A stretch of 64,000 nt of DNA from Priestia megaterium NBRC 15308 = ATCC 14581 (GTDB lineage: Bacteria > Bacillota > Bacilli > Bacillales > Bacillaceae_H). The stretch covers positions 62,001-126,000 of the forward strand of contig NZ_CP009920.1 of the NCBI RefSeq assembly GCF_000832985.1, written 5' to 3'. Each line of letters begins with the position of its first letter. Within the stretch, counting starts at the first letter, position 1. Below, piece by piece: positions 15,895 through 22,392 of this stretch. Position numbers and translations under genes: made by a program. The notes beneath the pieces were generated by a model. That model saw only the letters and a list, made by a program, of their open reading frames with translations, was not told the origin of the DNA and searched no databases.

Positions 15895-16653
15895 TTATGT
15901 AAGAGATACTTTTTGAACCCGCTTAAACCATTCATAACAAAGAAGCACAATTAAACATAAGTCGATTAAATCGCCTCCGTAATACATCAGCATAGCCCCT
16001 TGCTGCGCCCCTTCCGCCGAGACGTGCATAGGCGGGTGAGCATACACATATTTTGATAAAATACCGTGAGCAGCAAGAGCAAGAACCAATACGGATGCCC
16101 GGTGCGTAAAAGTTTTTTGATGCGGCGAAGGATCGATTGAAATCATCGATACGGTGAATAAATAGCCGGCTAAAAACACGTGAATATGTACAGCGACATG
16201 CACGAAAAAAGAGTGATGCATCATGCCATACAGACTTGTTGTATAAAGAATCCAAAGTCCTCCTACGTTAAGAACAGAAGCTGTCACCGGACTGCTGATG
16301 AACCGAACAAACCGCCCTTTTAAAAGTTTTGACACTTTTCTGGCTGCATGAACCGGAAGCGTGCGAAGCAGCAGCGTAAGAGGTGCTCCTACCGCCATTA
16401 AAAGCGGAGCTAGCATACCTAAAAGCAAATGCCCCGTCATATGCGCAGTAAAGTCCATATGAGCACGGGCTGCGAGCGGTCCGGCTACAGAAGATACGGC
16501 GCATAAAATACCAAGTGTCCAGCTGGACGTCCTATATAATGACCATTTTCTATACGTTGCATTCGAAGACGCTGCAGCCCACATGTATAAAAAAAAGGCA
16601 GCGACAAAAGGCAGGGCTAATAAAAGCTGAGACAATATTTCATATTTAATCAT
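15895..16653 (-). CDS. ctaG: CtaG, cytochrome c oxidase assembly membrane protein
   Basis: Codes for 252 residues with about seven membrane segments. The pattern fits the Caa3_CtaG family: HMTGHLLLGMLAPLLMAVGAPLTLLLR with its conserved His, HSFFVHVAVHIHVFLAGYLF, and SIDPSP. CtaG helps assemble caa3-type cytochrome oxidase, probably in copper delivery. ATG at 16653 lies inside the last codons of the DUF2243 gene (8-bp overlap) with AAGGTG upstream, so the two are translated together. An ATG 8 codons earlier has no ribosome site. Confidence 0.88.
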   Translation of the reverse strand: MIKYEILSQLLLALPFVAAFFLYMWAAASSNATYRKWSLYRTSSWTLGILCAVSSVAGPLAARAHMDFTAHMTGHLLLGMLAPLLMAVGAPLTLLLRTLPVHAARKVSKLLKGRFVRFISSPVTASVLNVGGLWILYTTSLYGMMHHSFFVHVAVHIHVFLAGYLFTVSMISIDPSPHQKTFTHRASVLVLALAAHGILSKYVYAHPPMHVSAEGAQQGAMLMYYGGDLIDLCLIVLLCYEWFKRVQKVSLT

Positions 16654-17128
16654 GATGTGCACCTTGTTTACGTGCAAACCATGTTAAAATGATGCCAATA
16701 AGCAGCATTAAACATGCAAGTACATTCCACGTAATGTCGTAAGGTGCAATCTTCACTCCGTACCGGATTTGATGAAGTCCCATAAGCTTGTGCTGCACGA
16801 TCCCGTCATAAAGCTGAAACGCCCCGGCTCCAAGCAATACTCCTCCTATCCACCTTTTCACCCACCAGCCGCCTCGGCGCCTTAGATCTGCCACTATAAA
16901 AAGTGATGCAATCGTAGCGAACCAGCTGAATGCATGAAACAAACCGTCCGACACTAAACCAGCGGCCGTTGAGGACTTATCATAAAAATGATGCCAATGA
17001 AGCAGCTGATGAAACACTGCTTCATCAATAAAGGCAACTAACCCTACGCCAAACAAAAAGCCTGACCAGCTATTTCGAGTGCGATGAACCACGCGCTGAT
17101 TTGCAGTTGCTTCGTGTTTCTTTTCCAT
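16646..17128 (-). CDS. DUF2243 family membrane protein
   Basis: Codes for 160 residues with four membrane segments and many histidines (FHQLLHWHHFYDK, FHAFSWF, QHKLMGLHQIRYGV). This is the DUF2243 family; members usually sit next to ctaG, as here, and the His-rich faces suggest a metal or heme-related role in oxidase biogenesis. That is inference from context. It is the first gene of the two-gene operon and has GGGAGG upstream. Confidence 0.85.
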   Translation of the reverse strand: MEKKHEATANQRVVHRTRNSWSGFLFGVGLVAFIDEAVFHQLLHWHHFYDKSSTAAGLVSDGLFHAFSWFATIASLFIVADLRRRGGWWVKRWIGGVLLGAGAFQLYDGIVQHKLMGLHQIRYGVKIAPYDITWNVLACLMLLIGIILTWFARKQGAHHD

Positions 17129-17241
17129 ATATATACCTCCCTGGCAGCTCTTTAAGTTTATATCGATTCTAATGTACGTATACCCTATTAAAGAGAAATG
17201 AATCTATAATATGGAAAAATAGGAACTATATCCTAATATCG

Positions 17242-17360
17242 TTTTCACCATCTTTTCACCATAAAGGTATAGGATAGTACTTACGAAGCCAATTAGCATA
17301 TTTTTTTCATAGTTTTACTCCCTTTCTAAAGACCTGTTTCCCCAAAGCAGGTCTTTTTTA
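17242..17360 (+). ncRNA. sRNA-like unit U1
   Basis: Octamers TTTTCACC at 17242 and 17253, -10-like GATAGT in AGGATAGTAC, body with CGAAGCCAATTAGCATA and TTTTACTCCCTTTCT, terminator GACCTG/CAGGTC around a TTTCCCCAAAG loop, then T. The body is complementary to AAAGGGAGTAAAACT-ATG-AAAAAA. Confidence 0.65.
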
Positions 17361-17373
17361 TATCCCGCTTCTC

Positions 17374-17491
17374 TTTTCACCATTTTTTCACCATAAAGGT
17401 ATAGGATAATACTTGCGAAGCCAATTAGCATATTTTTTTCATAGTTTTACTCCCTTTCTAAAGACCTGTTTCCCCAAAGCAGGTCTTTTTT
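17374..17491 (+). ncRNA. sRNA-like unit U2
   Basis: Same structure as U1, with the better -10 GATAAT. Anti-ribosome-site segment ACTCCCTTTC; terminator GACCTG/CAGGTC. Confidence 0.65.
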
Positions 17492-17505
17492 ATATCCCGC
17501 TTCTC

Positions 17506-17623
17506 TTTTCACCATTTTTTCACCATAAAGGTATAGGATAATACTTGCGAAGCCAATTAGCATATTTTTTTCATAGTTTTACTCCTTTGTGAAGACCTGC
17601 TTCCCCAGAGCAGGTCTTTTTTT
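17506..17623 (+). ncRNA. sRNA-like unit U3
   Basis: -10-like GATAAT; anti-ribosome-site segment is ACTCCTTT, the exact complement of AAAGGAGT; terminator GACCTGC/GCAGGTC with seven T. Confidence 0.65.
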
Positions 17624-17637
17624 ATATCCCGCTTCTT

Positions 17638-17753
17638 TTTTCATCATTTTTTCACCATAAAGGTATAGGATAGTACTTGCGAAGCCAATTAGCATATTTT
17701 TTTCATAGTTTTACTCCTTTTGAAGATCTGCTTCCCCAGAGCAGGTCTTTTTT
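17638..17753 (+). ncRNA. sRNA-like unit U4
   Basis: First octamer changed to TTTTCATC; -10-like GATAGT; anti-ribosome-site segment ACTCCTTTT; terminator GATCTGC/GCAGGTC keeps pairing through a G-U pair. Confidence 0.65.
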
Positions 17754-17767
17754 ATATCCCGCTTCTC

Positions 17768-17884
17768 TTTTCATCATTTTTTCACCATAAAGGTATAGGA
17801 TAGTACTTGCGAAGCCAATTAGCATATTTTTTTCATAGTTTTACTCCTTTTGAAGATCTGCTTCCCCAGAGCAGGTCTTTTTTT
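17768..17884 (+). ncRNA. sRNA-like unit U5
   Basis: Nearly identical to U4, including the TTTTCATC octamer and the GATCTGC/GCAGGTC terminator. Confidence 0.65.
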
Positions 17885-17898
17885 ATATCCCGCTTCTC

Positions 17899-18018
17899 TT
17901 TTCATCATTTTTTCACCATAAAGGTATAGGATAGTACTTACGAAGCCAATTAGCATATTTTTTTCATAGTTTTACTCCCTTTCTAGTGACCTGTTTCCCC
18001 AAAACAGGTCTTTTTTTA
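17899..18018 (+). ncRNA. sRNA-like unit U6
   Basis: TTTTCATC octamer, -10-like GATAGT, anti-ribosome-site ACTCCCTTTCT as in U1; terminator arms GACCTGTTT and AAACAGGTC around a CCCCA loop, then T. Confidence 0.65.
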
Positions 18019-18039
18019 TTTTTTCTAAAAGCTTCCATC

Positions 18040-18152
18040 TTTTCACCGTTTTTTCACTTTTCTTTTGTATACTAAGTTTGTCAAAGCAATTTCATCATTT
18101 TTCATAAATGACCCCTATTTATTCCCCGCTTTTTGTGAGCGGGGCTTTTTTT
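18040..18152 (+). ncRNA. sRNA-like unit U7 (second subfamily)
   Basis: Octamers TTTTCACC and TTTTCACT, a TATACT -10 (18068-18073), and a different body, TCATCATTTTTCATAAATGACCCCT. Its complement is AGGGGTCATTT-ATG-AAAAATGATG, again a ribosome site and start codon. Terminator CCCCGC/GCGGGG at 18124-18144 with seven T. Confidence 0.6.
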
Positions 18153-18198
18153 GTAAGAAAAGCATCTTTTCACCTTATTTTTTAAAAAAGCTTTTCTC

Positions 18199-18310
18199 TT
18201 TTCACCGTTTTTTCACTTTTCTTTTATATACTGTTCTTGTCAAAACAATTTCATCATTTTTCATAGATGTACCCTATTTGCACCCGCTTCTTGGAAGCGG
18301 GACTTTTTTT
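18199..18310 (+). ncRNA. sRNA-like unit U8 (second subfamily)
   Basis: Octamers TTTTCACC and TTTTCACT, TATACT -10, body TCATCATTTTTCATAGATGTACCCT, complementary to AGGGTACATCT-ATG-AAAAATGATG. Terminator CCCGCTTC/GAAGCGGG at 18283-18301 with seven T. Confidence 0.6.
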
Positions 18311-18320
18311 GTTTCCATAC

Positions 18321-18352
18321 AAAAAAGCTTAACCCGGAGGTTAAGCTTTTTT
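18321..18352. terminator. Intrinsic terminator of the bdbC operon
   Basis: AAAAAAGCTTAACC pairs with GGTTAAGCTTTTTT around CGGA. The right arm includes the bdbC stop codon. Confidence 0.88.
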
Positions 18353-18751
18353 CGCCTGCTTGCGAAGAACAAGCATCATAATTGTAATGATAGTAAACGC
18401 AATAAACGCTAAAAAAGGAATGGTGATAAATCCAAGCCAGTTAATATATTGACCTGAGCAAGGAACACCGCTTGTACACGTTTCAAATGCTTTAAGAGCC
18501 GGTATCTTCTGCAGGCAATAATGATAGCCTGAAAGCGTCATACCAATCACTGAAAACGGCAGGACGTATTTGTAGATGAACGTATCATTCCGATACACGG
18601 CTACACCTAGCACAATCGCGAGCGGATACATTAAAATTCGCTGATACCAGCAAAGTTCACACGGAATAAAGTGAAGAACTTCACTAAACGTCAAGCTTCC
18701 AAGCATCGCGATAAGCGCTGTAATCCACCCGAAGACCAAAGACTTGTTCAT
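18341..18751 (-). CDS. bdbC: BdbC, DsbB-type thiol-disulfide oxidoreductase
   Basis: Codes for 136 residues with four membrane helices. The first extracellular loop holds CELC (Cys31, Cys34) followed by WYQR, the second holds Cys92 and Cys98 (TCTSGVPCSG). These two pairs pass electrons from BdbD to quinone, re-oxidising BdbD. The start codon shares a base with the stop of bdbD (TAATG), with AAGGAG upstream, so the two proteins are made together. Confidence 0.93.
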   Translation of the reverse strand: MNKSLVFGWITALIAMLGSLTFSEVLHFIPCELCWYQRILMYPLAIVLGVAVYRNDTFIYKYVLPFSVIGMTLSGYHYCLQKIPALKAFETCTSGVPCSGQYINWLGFITIPFLAFIAFTIITIMMLVLRKQAKKA

Positions 18752-19458
18752 TATTTGTTCTCCTTAGCCGCATCTTTGACCATTTGATCAAAGTCATCGA
18801 TTGTTTTTCCTTCGAATTTTTTGCCGCCTACATAAATGGTTGGTGTACCTGTGATGCCTAAATGATTGGCTGTCTTCATATCTTGATCAAACGCATCTTT
18901 TCCTTTTCCATCTTTAAAAGCACTCGCTACTTTTTTCGCATCGGCATCGCTAGATACTTCTTTCAGCGTATCTTCTAAGTAAGATTCCGTTAAGACATCT
19001 TTCTTTTCATCCGCTGCGTTTTGCTTTTTATAAAGAAGTTCATGGAATTTCCAAAATGTATCGTTCCCAAGCTCTTTATATACCGTCTCGGCAAACTCTG
19101 CTGCACGAGATGAGTCATTGTTGATAAACGCATAGTTCATAAAGTAGAATTTGACTTTGCCTGTATCTACATAATCTTTTTGAATCAGCGGGAAAAAGGA
19201 TTCCGTGAAGTTTTTACAAGCCGGACATTTGTAATCTCCAAACTCTACCACTTCTACCGGAGCTGACTCTTTTCCAAGATACGGCTGATTATCATATGTA
19301 AGAGCGGCCTTTTCATCTCCTCCGCCCTTTGACATATTAGAAAGGACGATTAACCCTAAAATACAGACCGCAATAATTCCAATCACCCAAAAAATCCACT
19401 TGCTCGAGGACGTTTGCTGATTGGGCGTTACTTTTTTCTTTTTCTTTGCTTTTGACAC
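18751..19458 (-). CDS. bdbD: BdbD, membrane-anchored DsbA-type thiol oxidase
   Basis: Codes for 235 residues. A lysine-rich N-terminus and one membrane helix (20-40) anchor an external thioredoxin-fold domain with CPAC (Cys78-Cys81) and a cis-proline in GITGTPTIYVGG. It should oxidise cysteine pairs in exported proteins and be recycled by BdbC. The start is GTG, with AAGGAG upstream. It lies 36 bp after the M56 peptidase gene, so it is probably cotranscribed with the BlaI-type regulator. Confidence 0.92.
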   Translation of the reverse strand: MSKAKKKKKVTPNQQTSSSKWIFWVIGIIAVCILGLIVLSNMSKGGGDEKAALTYDNQPYLGKESAPVEVVEFGDYKCPACKNFTESFFPLIQKDYVDTGKVKFYFMNYAFINNDSSRAAEFAETVYKELGNDTFWKFHELLYKKQNAADEKKDVLTESYLEDTLKEVSSDADAKKVASAFKDGKGKDAFDQDMKTANHLGITGTPTIYVGGKKFEGKTIDDFDQMVKDAAKENK

Positions 19459-19494
19459 AATCTCATCTCCTTCTTTTCTTTCTCTCTTACAAAC

Positions 19495-20346
19495 TTACAA
19501 AGCTGTTAGAGCGGTAAAAATTAGCGCACACAAAATAAAAAACACGTATAGCGACGTCAGCGTTAAAATGACAGGAGGCTGCATCGGCATTTTCGTTTCC
19601 GGATTTAAAATATATTGAATGCGATAATTAACCGACGTATCAGCAAACGATACGTGCGCACACGAAAGACTTGTCTGTCCCGTTTTAACCATTTTTAAAA
19701 GGGCGCTGCCGATGTGAGCAGACGTGCCATTTTTCACAATGGCATCTTGATCAGCCAGCACTTCACGCATGACTTTGAAACGTTTATGGCTCCATTTAAT
19801 AAACGGAATATACCATAATGCAGAAGCAAGCGTGCTTAGTAAAAATGTTTTGAGCGGATCTTTGTTTGCAACGTGTGACTGCTCGTGGTAAATAACAGCT
19901 TCTAGTTCATTTTCATCAAGCACCGAGAGCAACCCTGTAGACAGAACGATATGCGGTGTAAACAACCCCATTGTTAATGCAATGGGCTGATCTGTTGTTA
20001 AAACTGTTAAATTCTTTCCGTACGCTTTTTGCAGGTGAGCCGTTGTTGTTTCATTTCGCAGCTTCGTAATCATTTTACGGACTTTCCGCATTTGAATCAC
20101 TTGCTTTACAGCTTTAATGAACAGTACAAACATCGTATGAAAAATAACCGCATTCAGCATGTATTCAATAAAAAACAAGCCAAAAAAGTGGGCTACTTTG
20201 TTACAAAGTAAAATTAAGTTAAACGATAAATTCCATCCAAACAGCAAATGCAGCACATACATGCCCATTTGCATAAGCAACGTCACGGCAATAAAAAAGC
20301 ACAGGTTAAAAATAAGCTTAGAACGCTTTAGTATTCCTTGATTCAT
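19495..20346 (-). CDS. M56 family membrane metallopeptidase (BlaR1/MecR1-like, no sensor domain)
   Basis: Codes for 283 residues: N-terminal membrane helices, a cytosolic zinc-peptidase domain with HEQSH (His154, Glu155, His158) and a further C-terminal helix. It resembles the peptidase part of BlaR1/MecR1 but ends where the penicillin-binding sensor domain would begin. Such short M56 proteins pair with BlaI-type repressors and may cleave them on an unknown signal. It starts 3 bp after the BlaI stop with AAGGATG upstream. The downstream BdbDC genes suggest an envelope or oxidative-folding signal; that is inference. Confidence 0.88.
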   Translation of the reverse strand: MNQGILKRSKLIFNLCFFIAVTLLMQMGMYVLHLLFGWNLSFNLILLCNKVAHFFGLFFIEYMLNAVIFHTMFVLFIKAVKQVIQMRKVRKMITKLRNETTTAHLQKAYGKNLTVLTTDQPIALTMGLFTPHIVLSTGLLSVLDENELEAVIYHEQSHVANKDPLKTFLLSTLASALWYIPFIKWSHKRFKVMREVLADQDAIVKNGTSAHIGSALLKMVKTGQTSLSCAHVSFADTSVNYRIQYILNPETKMPMQPPVILTLTSLYVFFILCALIFTALTAL

Positions 20347-20349
20347 TGA

Positions 20350-20763
20350 TTATTCATCCTTTTTTAACTGTTTGACTTTTGATTCGAGCATGCTTAACAG
20401 TGAATCATCAACTTCTTCTAACGCATCAAGCATATGAGTAACAGCAAGCGAGCCAAATTCGTCGATCAATTCGTGCGTTAACTCTTTCGACTGAGCGTCG
20501 ATAAATTCCTCTTTAGAAAGAATCGGCTGATACATCGACGTACGTCCTTTTAAACGCTTTTGCAACACGCCTTTTTCCACCAATCGATTCATAACGGTCA
20601 TAACGGTGTTGAAGTTCACTGCTTTTTCTTTCTCAAGCACGTGCTGCACATCTTTAATGGACATTTCACTTCCGTTCCATAAAGCCGTCATAATTTTTGC
20701 TTCAAGCGGGCCAAAAAAGCGATTAAGGCCGGTTTCGTTAAATTTGAATTTTTCAATTTTCAT
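20350..20763 (-). CDS. BlaI/MecI/CopY family repressor
   Basis: Codes for 137 residues. The winged-helix motif runs GPLEAKIMTALWNGSEMSIKDV then NFNTVMTVMNRLVEKGVL, typical of BlaI/MecI. The C-terminal half should dimerise and be the cleavage target of the M56 partner. The gene lies behind a 35-bp palindrome covering its promoter, so it should repress its own operon. ATG at 20763 has GAGGTG at six bases; a GTG three codons earlier overlaps that ribosome site. Confidence 0.9.
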   Translation of the reverse strand: MKIEKFKFNETGLNRFFGPLEAKIMTALWNGSEMSIKDVQHVLEKEKAVNFNTVMTVMNRLVEKGVLQKRLKGRTSMYQPILSKEEFIDAQSKELTHELIDEFGSLAVTHMLDALEEVDDSLLSMLESKVKQLKKDE

Positions 20764-20767
20764 ATTC

Positions 20768-20802
20768 GACACCTCACACTACCAATTGTAGTGTGAGGTG
20801 TC
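20768..20802 (-). promoter_or_regulatory. 35-bp palindromic operator of the BlaI-M56-BdbDC operon
   Basis: Perfect 15-bp arms GACACCTCACACTAC and GTAGTGTGAGGTGTC flank CAATT. The core ACTAC-N5-GTAGT is close to known BlaI/MecI operators (ACTACA-TGTAGT). The -10 (TACAAT, 20785-20790) lies in its centre and the -35 (TTGACG, 20808-20813) 17 bp upstream. One arm also contains the ribosome site of the repressor gene. Confidence 0.8.
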
Positions 20803-20813
20803 AAATCCGTCAA
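20785..20813 (-). promoter_or_regulatory. Sigma-A promoter of the BlaI operon
   Basis: TTGACG, a 17-bp spacer and TACAAT on the minus strand, with the -10 buried in the palindrome. Confidence 0.75.
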
Positions 20814-20847
20814 CTTTTCCATGACAACTGCCTTACAATTGTCATAA

Positions 20848-20985
20848 TCACTTTTTTACTTCATCGGTTAAATGCTGAATGGATAGCACAACTGTATCGA
20901 GCTTGGCTTCAATTCGGTGAAGTAAATAAAGCGTCACCACAACGGGAAAACCAACGTCTGAGACAAGCGTAAACCACTCTGTCAT
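20848..20985 (-). CDS. YvrJ family small protein
   Basis: An ORF of 45 codons, below usual cutoffs, with GGAGAGAGGAAG before ATG. The sequence MTEWFTLVSDVGFPVVVTLY followed by LLHRIEAKLD is the YvrJ family pattern: one membrane helix, then an amphipathic tail. YvrJ genes typically travel with DUF2922 and DUF1659 genes, as here. Function unknown. Confidence 0.85.
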   Translation of the reverse strand: MTEWFTLVSDVGFPVVVTLYLLHRIEAKLDTVVLSIQHLTDEVKK

Positions 20986-20999
20986 CTTCCTCTCTCCTT

Positions 21000-21035
21000 T
21001 TAAAAAAGCCCTTCGCACCGAAGTGGAAGGACTTT
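21000..21035 (-). terminator. Intrinsic terminator inside the trio
   Basis: On the minus strand AGTCCTTC pairs with GAAGGGCT (one G-U) and six T follow. It lies between the DUF2922 gene and yvrJ and may reduce yvrJ expression. Confidence 0.65.
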
Positions 21036-21040
21036 CATTT

Positions 21041-21253
21041 TTAAATCGTAAATTCGGTTACATTTCGCTCGACGATTTGAGCGCCTTTTCTGGAAACGAG
21101 CGCTCCGCCGCTTGAAGTAAAGACATCGCTTGCGATCAGCGCGTTCATTGCTGCTGTAATGGCTGCCGCGTCTAACGTATCTTTAGGTGATTCAATCGAT
21201 AGGCTTACTGCTTTTTGTGACTCATTCAAAAACTGCATCGTTAAAGTTTTCAT
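21041..21253 (-). CDS. DUF2922 family protein
   Basis: Codes for 70 residues. The beginning KTLTMQFLNESQKAVSLSIE and the ending VSRKGAQIVERNVTEF are typical of DUF2922, short beta-rich proteins of unknown function. It is the second gene of the DUF1659-DUF2922-YvrJ trio, 15 bp after the first, and starts with AAGAGGTAG upstream. Confidence 0.85.
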   Translation of the reverse strand: MKTLTMQFLNESQKAVSLSIESPKDTLDAAAITAAMNALIASDVFTSSGGALVSRKGAQIVERNVTEFTI

Positions 21254-21268
21254 ACTCTACCTCTTTTC

Positions 21269-21487
21269 TTATTTTAAAAGTGAAAACGTGACAACTTCGT
21301 TGATTTCAACAAGCGGCAGTGACTGCAGGCTGGCAATGGTTTCACTTGCTGTAATGAGTGCATCTGCAGAACTTCCAGGCTGAATGTTCATATAGGATTT
21401 TGTCTTTAAATCGGGTTTTCCATCCTCTTTTATTCCTTGTTCTAATACTAAGCGAAGCTGGCTTGAATGCTGAATTTTTTCTGCCAT
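21269..21487 (-). CDS. DUF1659 family protein
   Basis: Codes for 72 residues. The body SQLRLVLEQGIKEDGKPDLK and the central AIT-type helix (ADALITASETIASLQSLP) match DUF1659, a short family of unknown function. It opens the trio and has a strong AAAGGGGGAATAAAAG ribosome site. DUF1659 and DUF2922 look like distant paralogues: both pair a beta-hairpin start with an Ala/Ser-rich helix. Confidence 0.85.
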   Translation of the reverse strand: MAEKIQHSSQLRLVLEQGIKEDGKPDLKTKSYMNIQPGSSADALITASETIASLQSLPLVEINEVVTFSLLK

Positions 21488-21605
21488 CTTTTATTCCCCC
21501 TTTCACTTTATATATAGAAATGGAAATAGGAAAGAGGGATGATGGAAACATAAAATTTTTTGGTTTATAATGGGAGATAGTCTGAGTTAGAAAGAGGCTT
21601 TGGTA

Positions 21606-22049
21606 ATGAGAAAGTGGAGCTTTTTATTTTTTGTTTTAGCATTCATGCACCCAGCTTCAGCACTTGCTGACGACGGTGCAGATGAAAAAAAGCTTGGTCC
21701 GTTTTACTACACGGTTTCTCATGATTATAGTCGAGAAAAATGGGATGTAGGGGTGTTAAATCAGCAAGACAAAACGAACATTCCTGAGACTGATTTGAAC
21801 GATGAAACGCTAAAATTGTTTCAGCGTACGGTTGATGATTTAGCAGACCTCGCGATTCGATTTGCTGCTATGAGCGTACTGCTTGTATGTTCACTCGTTG
21901 TTTTTACGTACTTTCGTATTCAAAGAAAACGCCCTTTTCTCCGCTTGTTTTTTGTTTTTTCAAGCGTTGGCTTTCTATTTTGCGTCTATACATCATTGGA
22001 GTTATTTAAAAAAACTGAACAAGCAAAATCTTTATTTTACTTACTATGA
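21606..22049 (+). CDS. Predicted membrane protein with signal peptide, unknown function
   Basis: Codes for 147 residues. A signal peptide (cleavage near ASALA, residue 21) is followed by a polar external domain (DEKKLGPFYYTVSHDYSREK), then two membrane helices (about 84-105 and 113-131) and a short tail. I do not recognise a family. ATG at 21606 with AGAGGC upstream is chosen over TTG at 21600. It faces the trio divergently. Confidence 0.65.
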   Translation: MRKWSFLFFVLAFMHPASALADDGADEKKLGPFYYTVSHDYSREKWDVGVLNQQDKTNIPETDLNDETLKLFQRTVDDLADLAIRFAAMSVLLVCSLVVFTYFRIQRKRPFLRLFFVFSSVGFLFCVYTSLELFKKTEQAKSLFYLL

Positions 22050-22057
22050 CTTGAAAC

Positions 22058-22090
22058 CCCAAAAAAACCAGCCGATCGGCTGGTTTTTTC
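22058..22090. terminator. Bidirectional intrinsic terminator
   Basis: AAAAACCAGCCGAT pairs with ATCGGCTGGTTTTT, self-complementary at its centre, between convergent genes. Confidence 0.85.
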
Positions 22091-22235
22091 ATGCATTTCT
22101 TACGGTTATGTACTTCTGTTCATACGTCATTTCTTCCGTTTGCTTTTGCTGCTCCAAATGGTAATAAGCAGCGCATACTCCTCCTAACCCAGCCAGTGCT
22201 AGGACAATTAGAAGTATGGATGTCGCTTTTTTCAT
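22089..22235 (-). CDS. Small membrane-anchored protein, 48 residues
   Basis: An ORF of 48 codons preceded by GGGGAGAAAAGGCA. MKKATSILLIVLALAGLGGV forms a membrane anchor or signal, followed by CAAYYHLEQQ and a charged tail. Cys21 follows a GGV, which is not a good lipobox, so a plain membrane anchor is likelier. No family recognised. Confidence 0.6.
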   Translation of the reverse strand: MKKATSILLIVLALAGLGGVCAAYYHLEQQKQTEEMTYEQKYITVRNA

Positions 22236-22392
22236 TGCCTTTTCTCCCCTTATGTTTAACCCTACCTAGCAACGGCATCCGTAAAAAAGAGTCCCCTTTC
22301 TCTTCTTTACTTGCTCATTACTTACGAAAGATATTATCATACTTTTTTTCACTTTTGTCATTTTTTTAGTTATTGTCAAAAAATTGTATAGT

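Larger units (their letters stand above)
17242..18310 (+). repeat. Tandem array of eight sRNA-like transcription units (U1-U8)
   Basis: Six near-identical units follow with periods of 132, 132, 132, 130 and 131 bp, then two divergent units. Every unit has two TTTTCACC/TTTTCATC-type octamers 10-11 bp apart, a -10-like hexamer, an RNA body and an intrinsic terminator with a T run on the plus strand only. A stray octamer at 18167-18174 suggests a decayed unit. The array fills the gap between the DUF2243 gene and bdbC. No spacer diversity is present, so it is not CRISPR. Confidence 0.85.

Noticed and set aside
17280-17330. Minus-strand peptides in the array (ATG-AAA-AAA-ATA-TGC-TAA) as a type I toxin
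   Set aside because: The U1-U6 frame closes after five codons, no minus-strand promoter is evident, and the terminator T runs fit only plus-strand transcription. Kept as the alternative to be tested.
17242-18310. CRISPR array
   Set aside because: Repeats of about 131 bp are tandem with no unique spacers, every unit ends in a terminator, and no cas genes are near.
18065-18412. 115-codon ORF across units U7-U8
   Set aside because: Low-complexity Phe/Ser/Lys translation of the repeats, no ribosome site, and it crosses two terminators.
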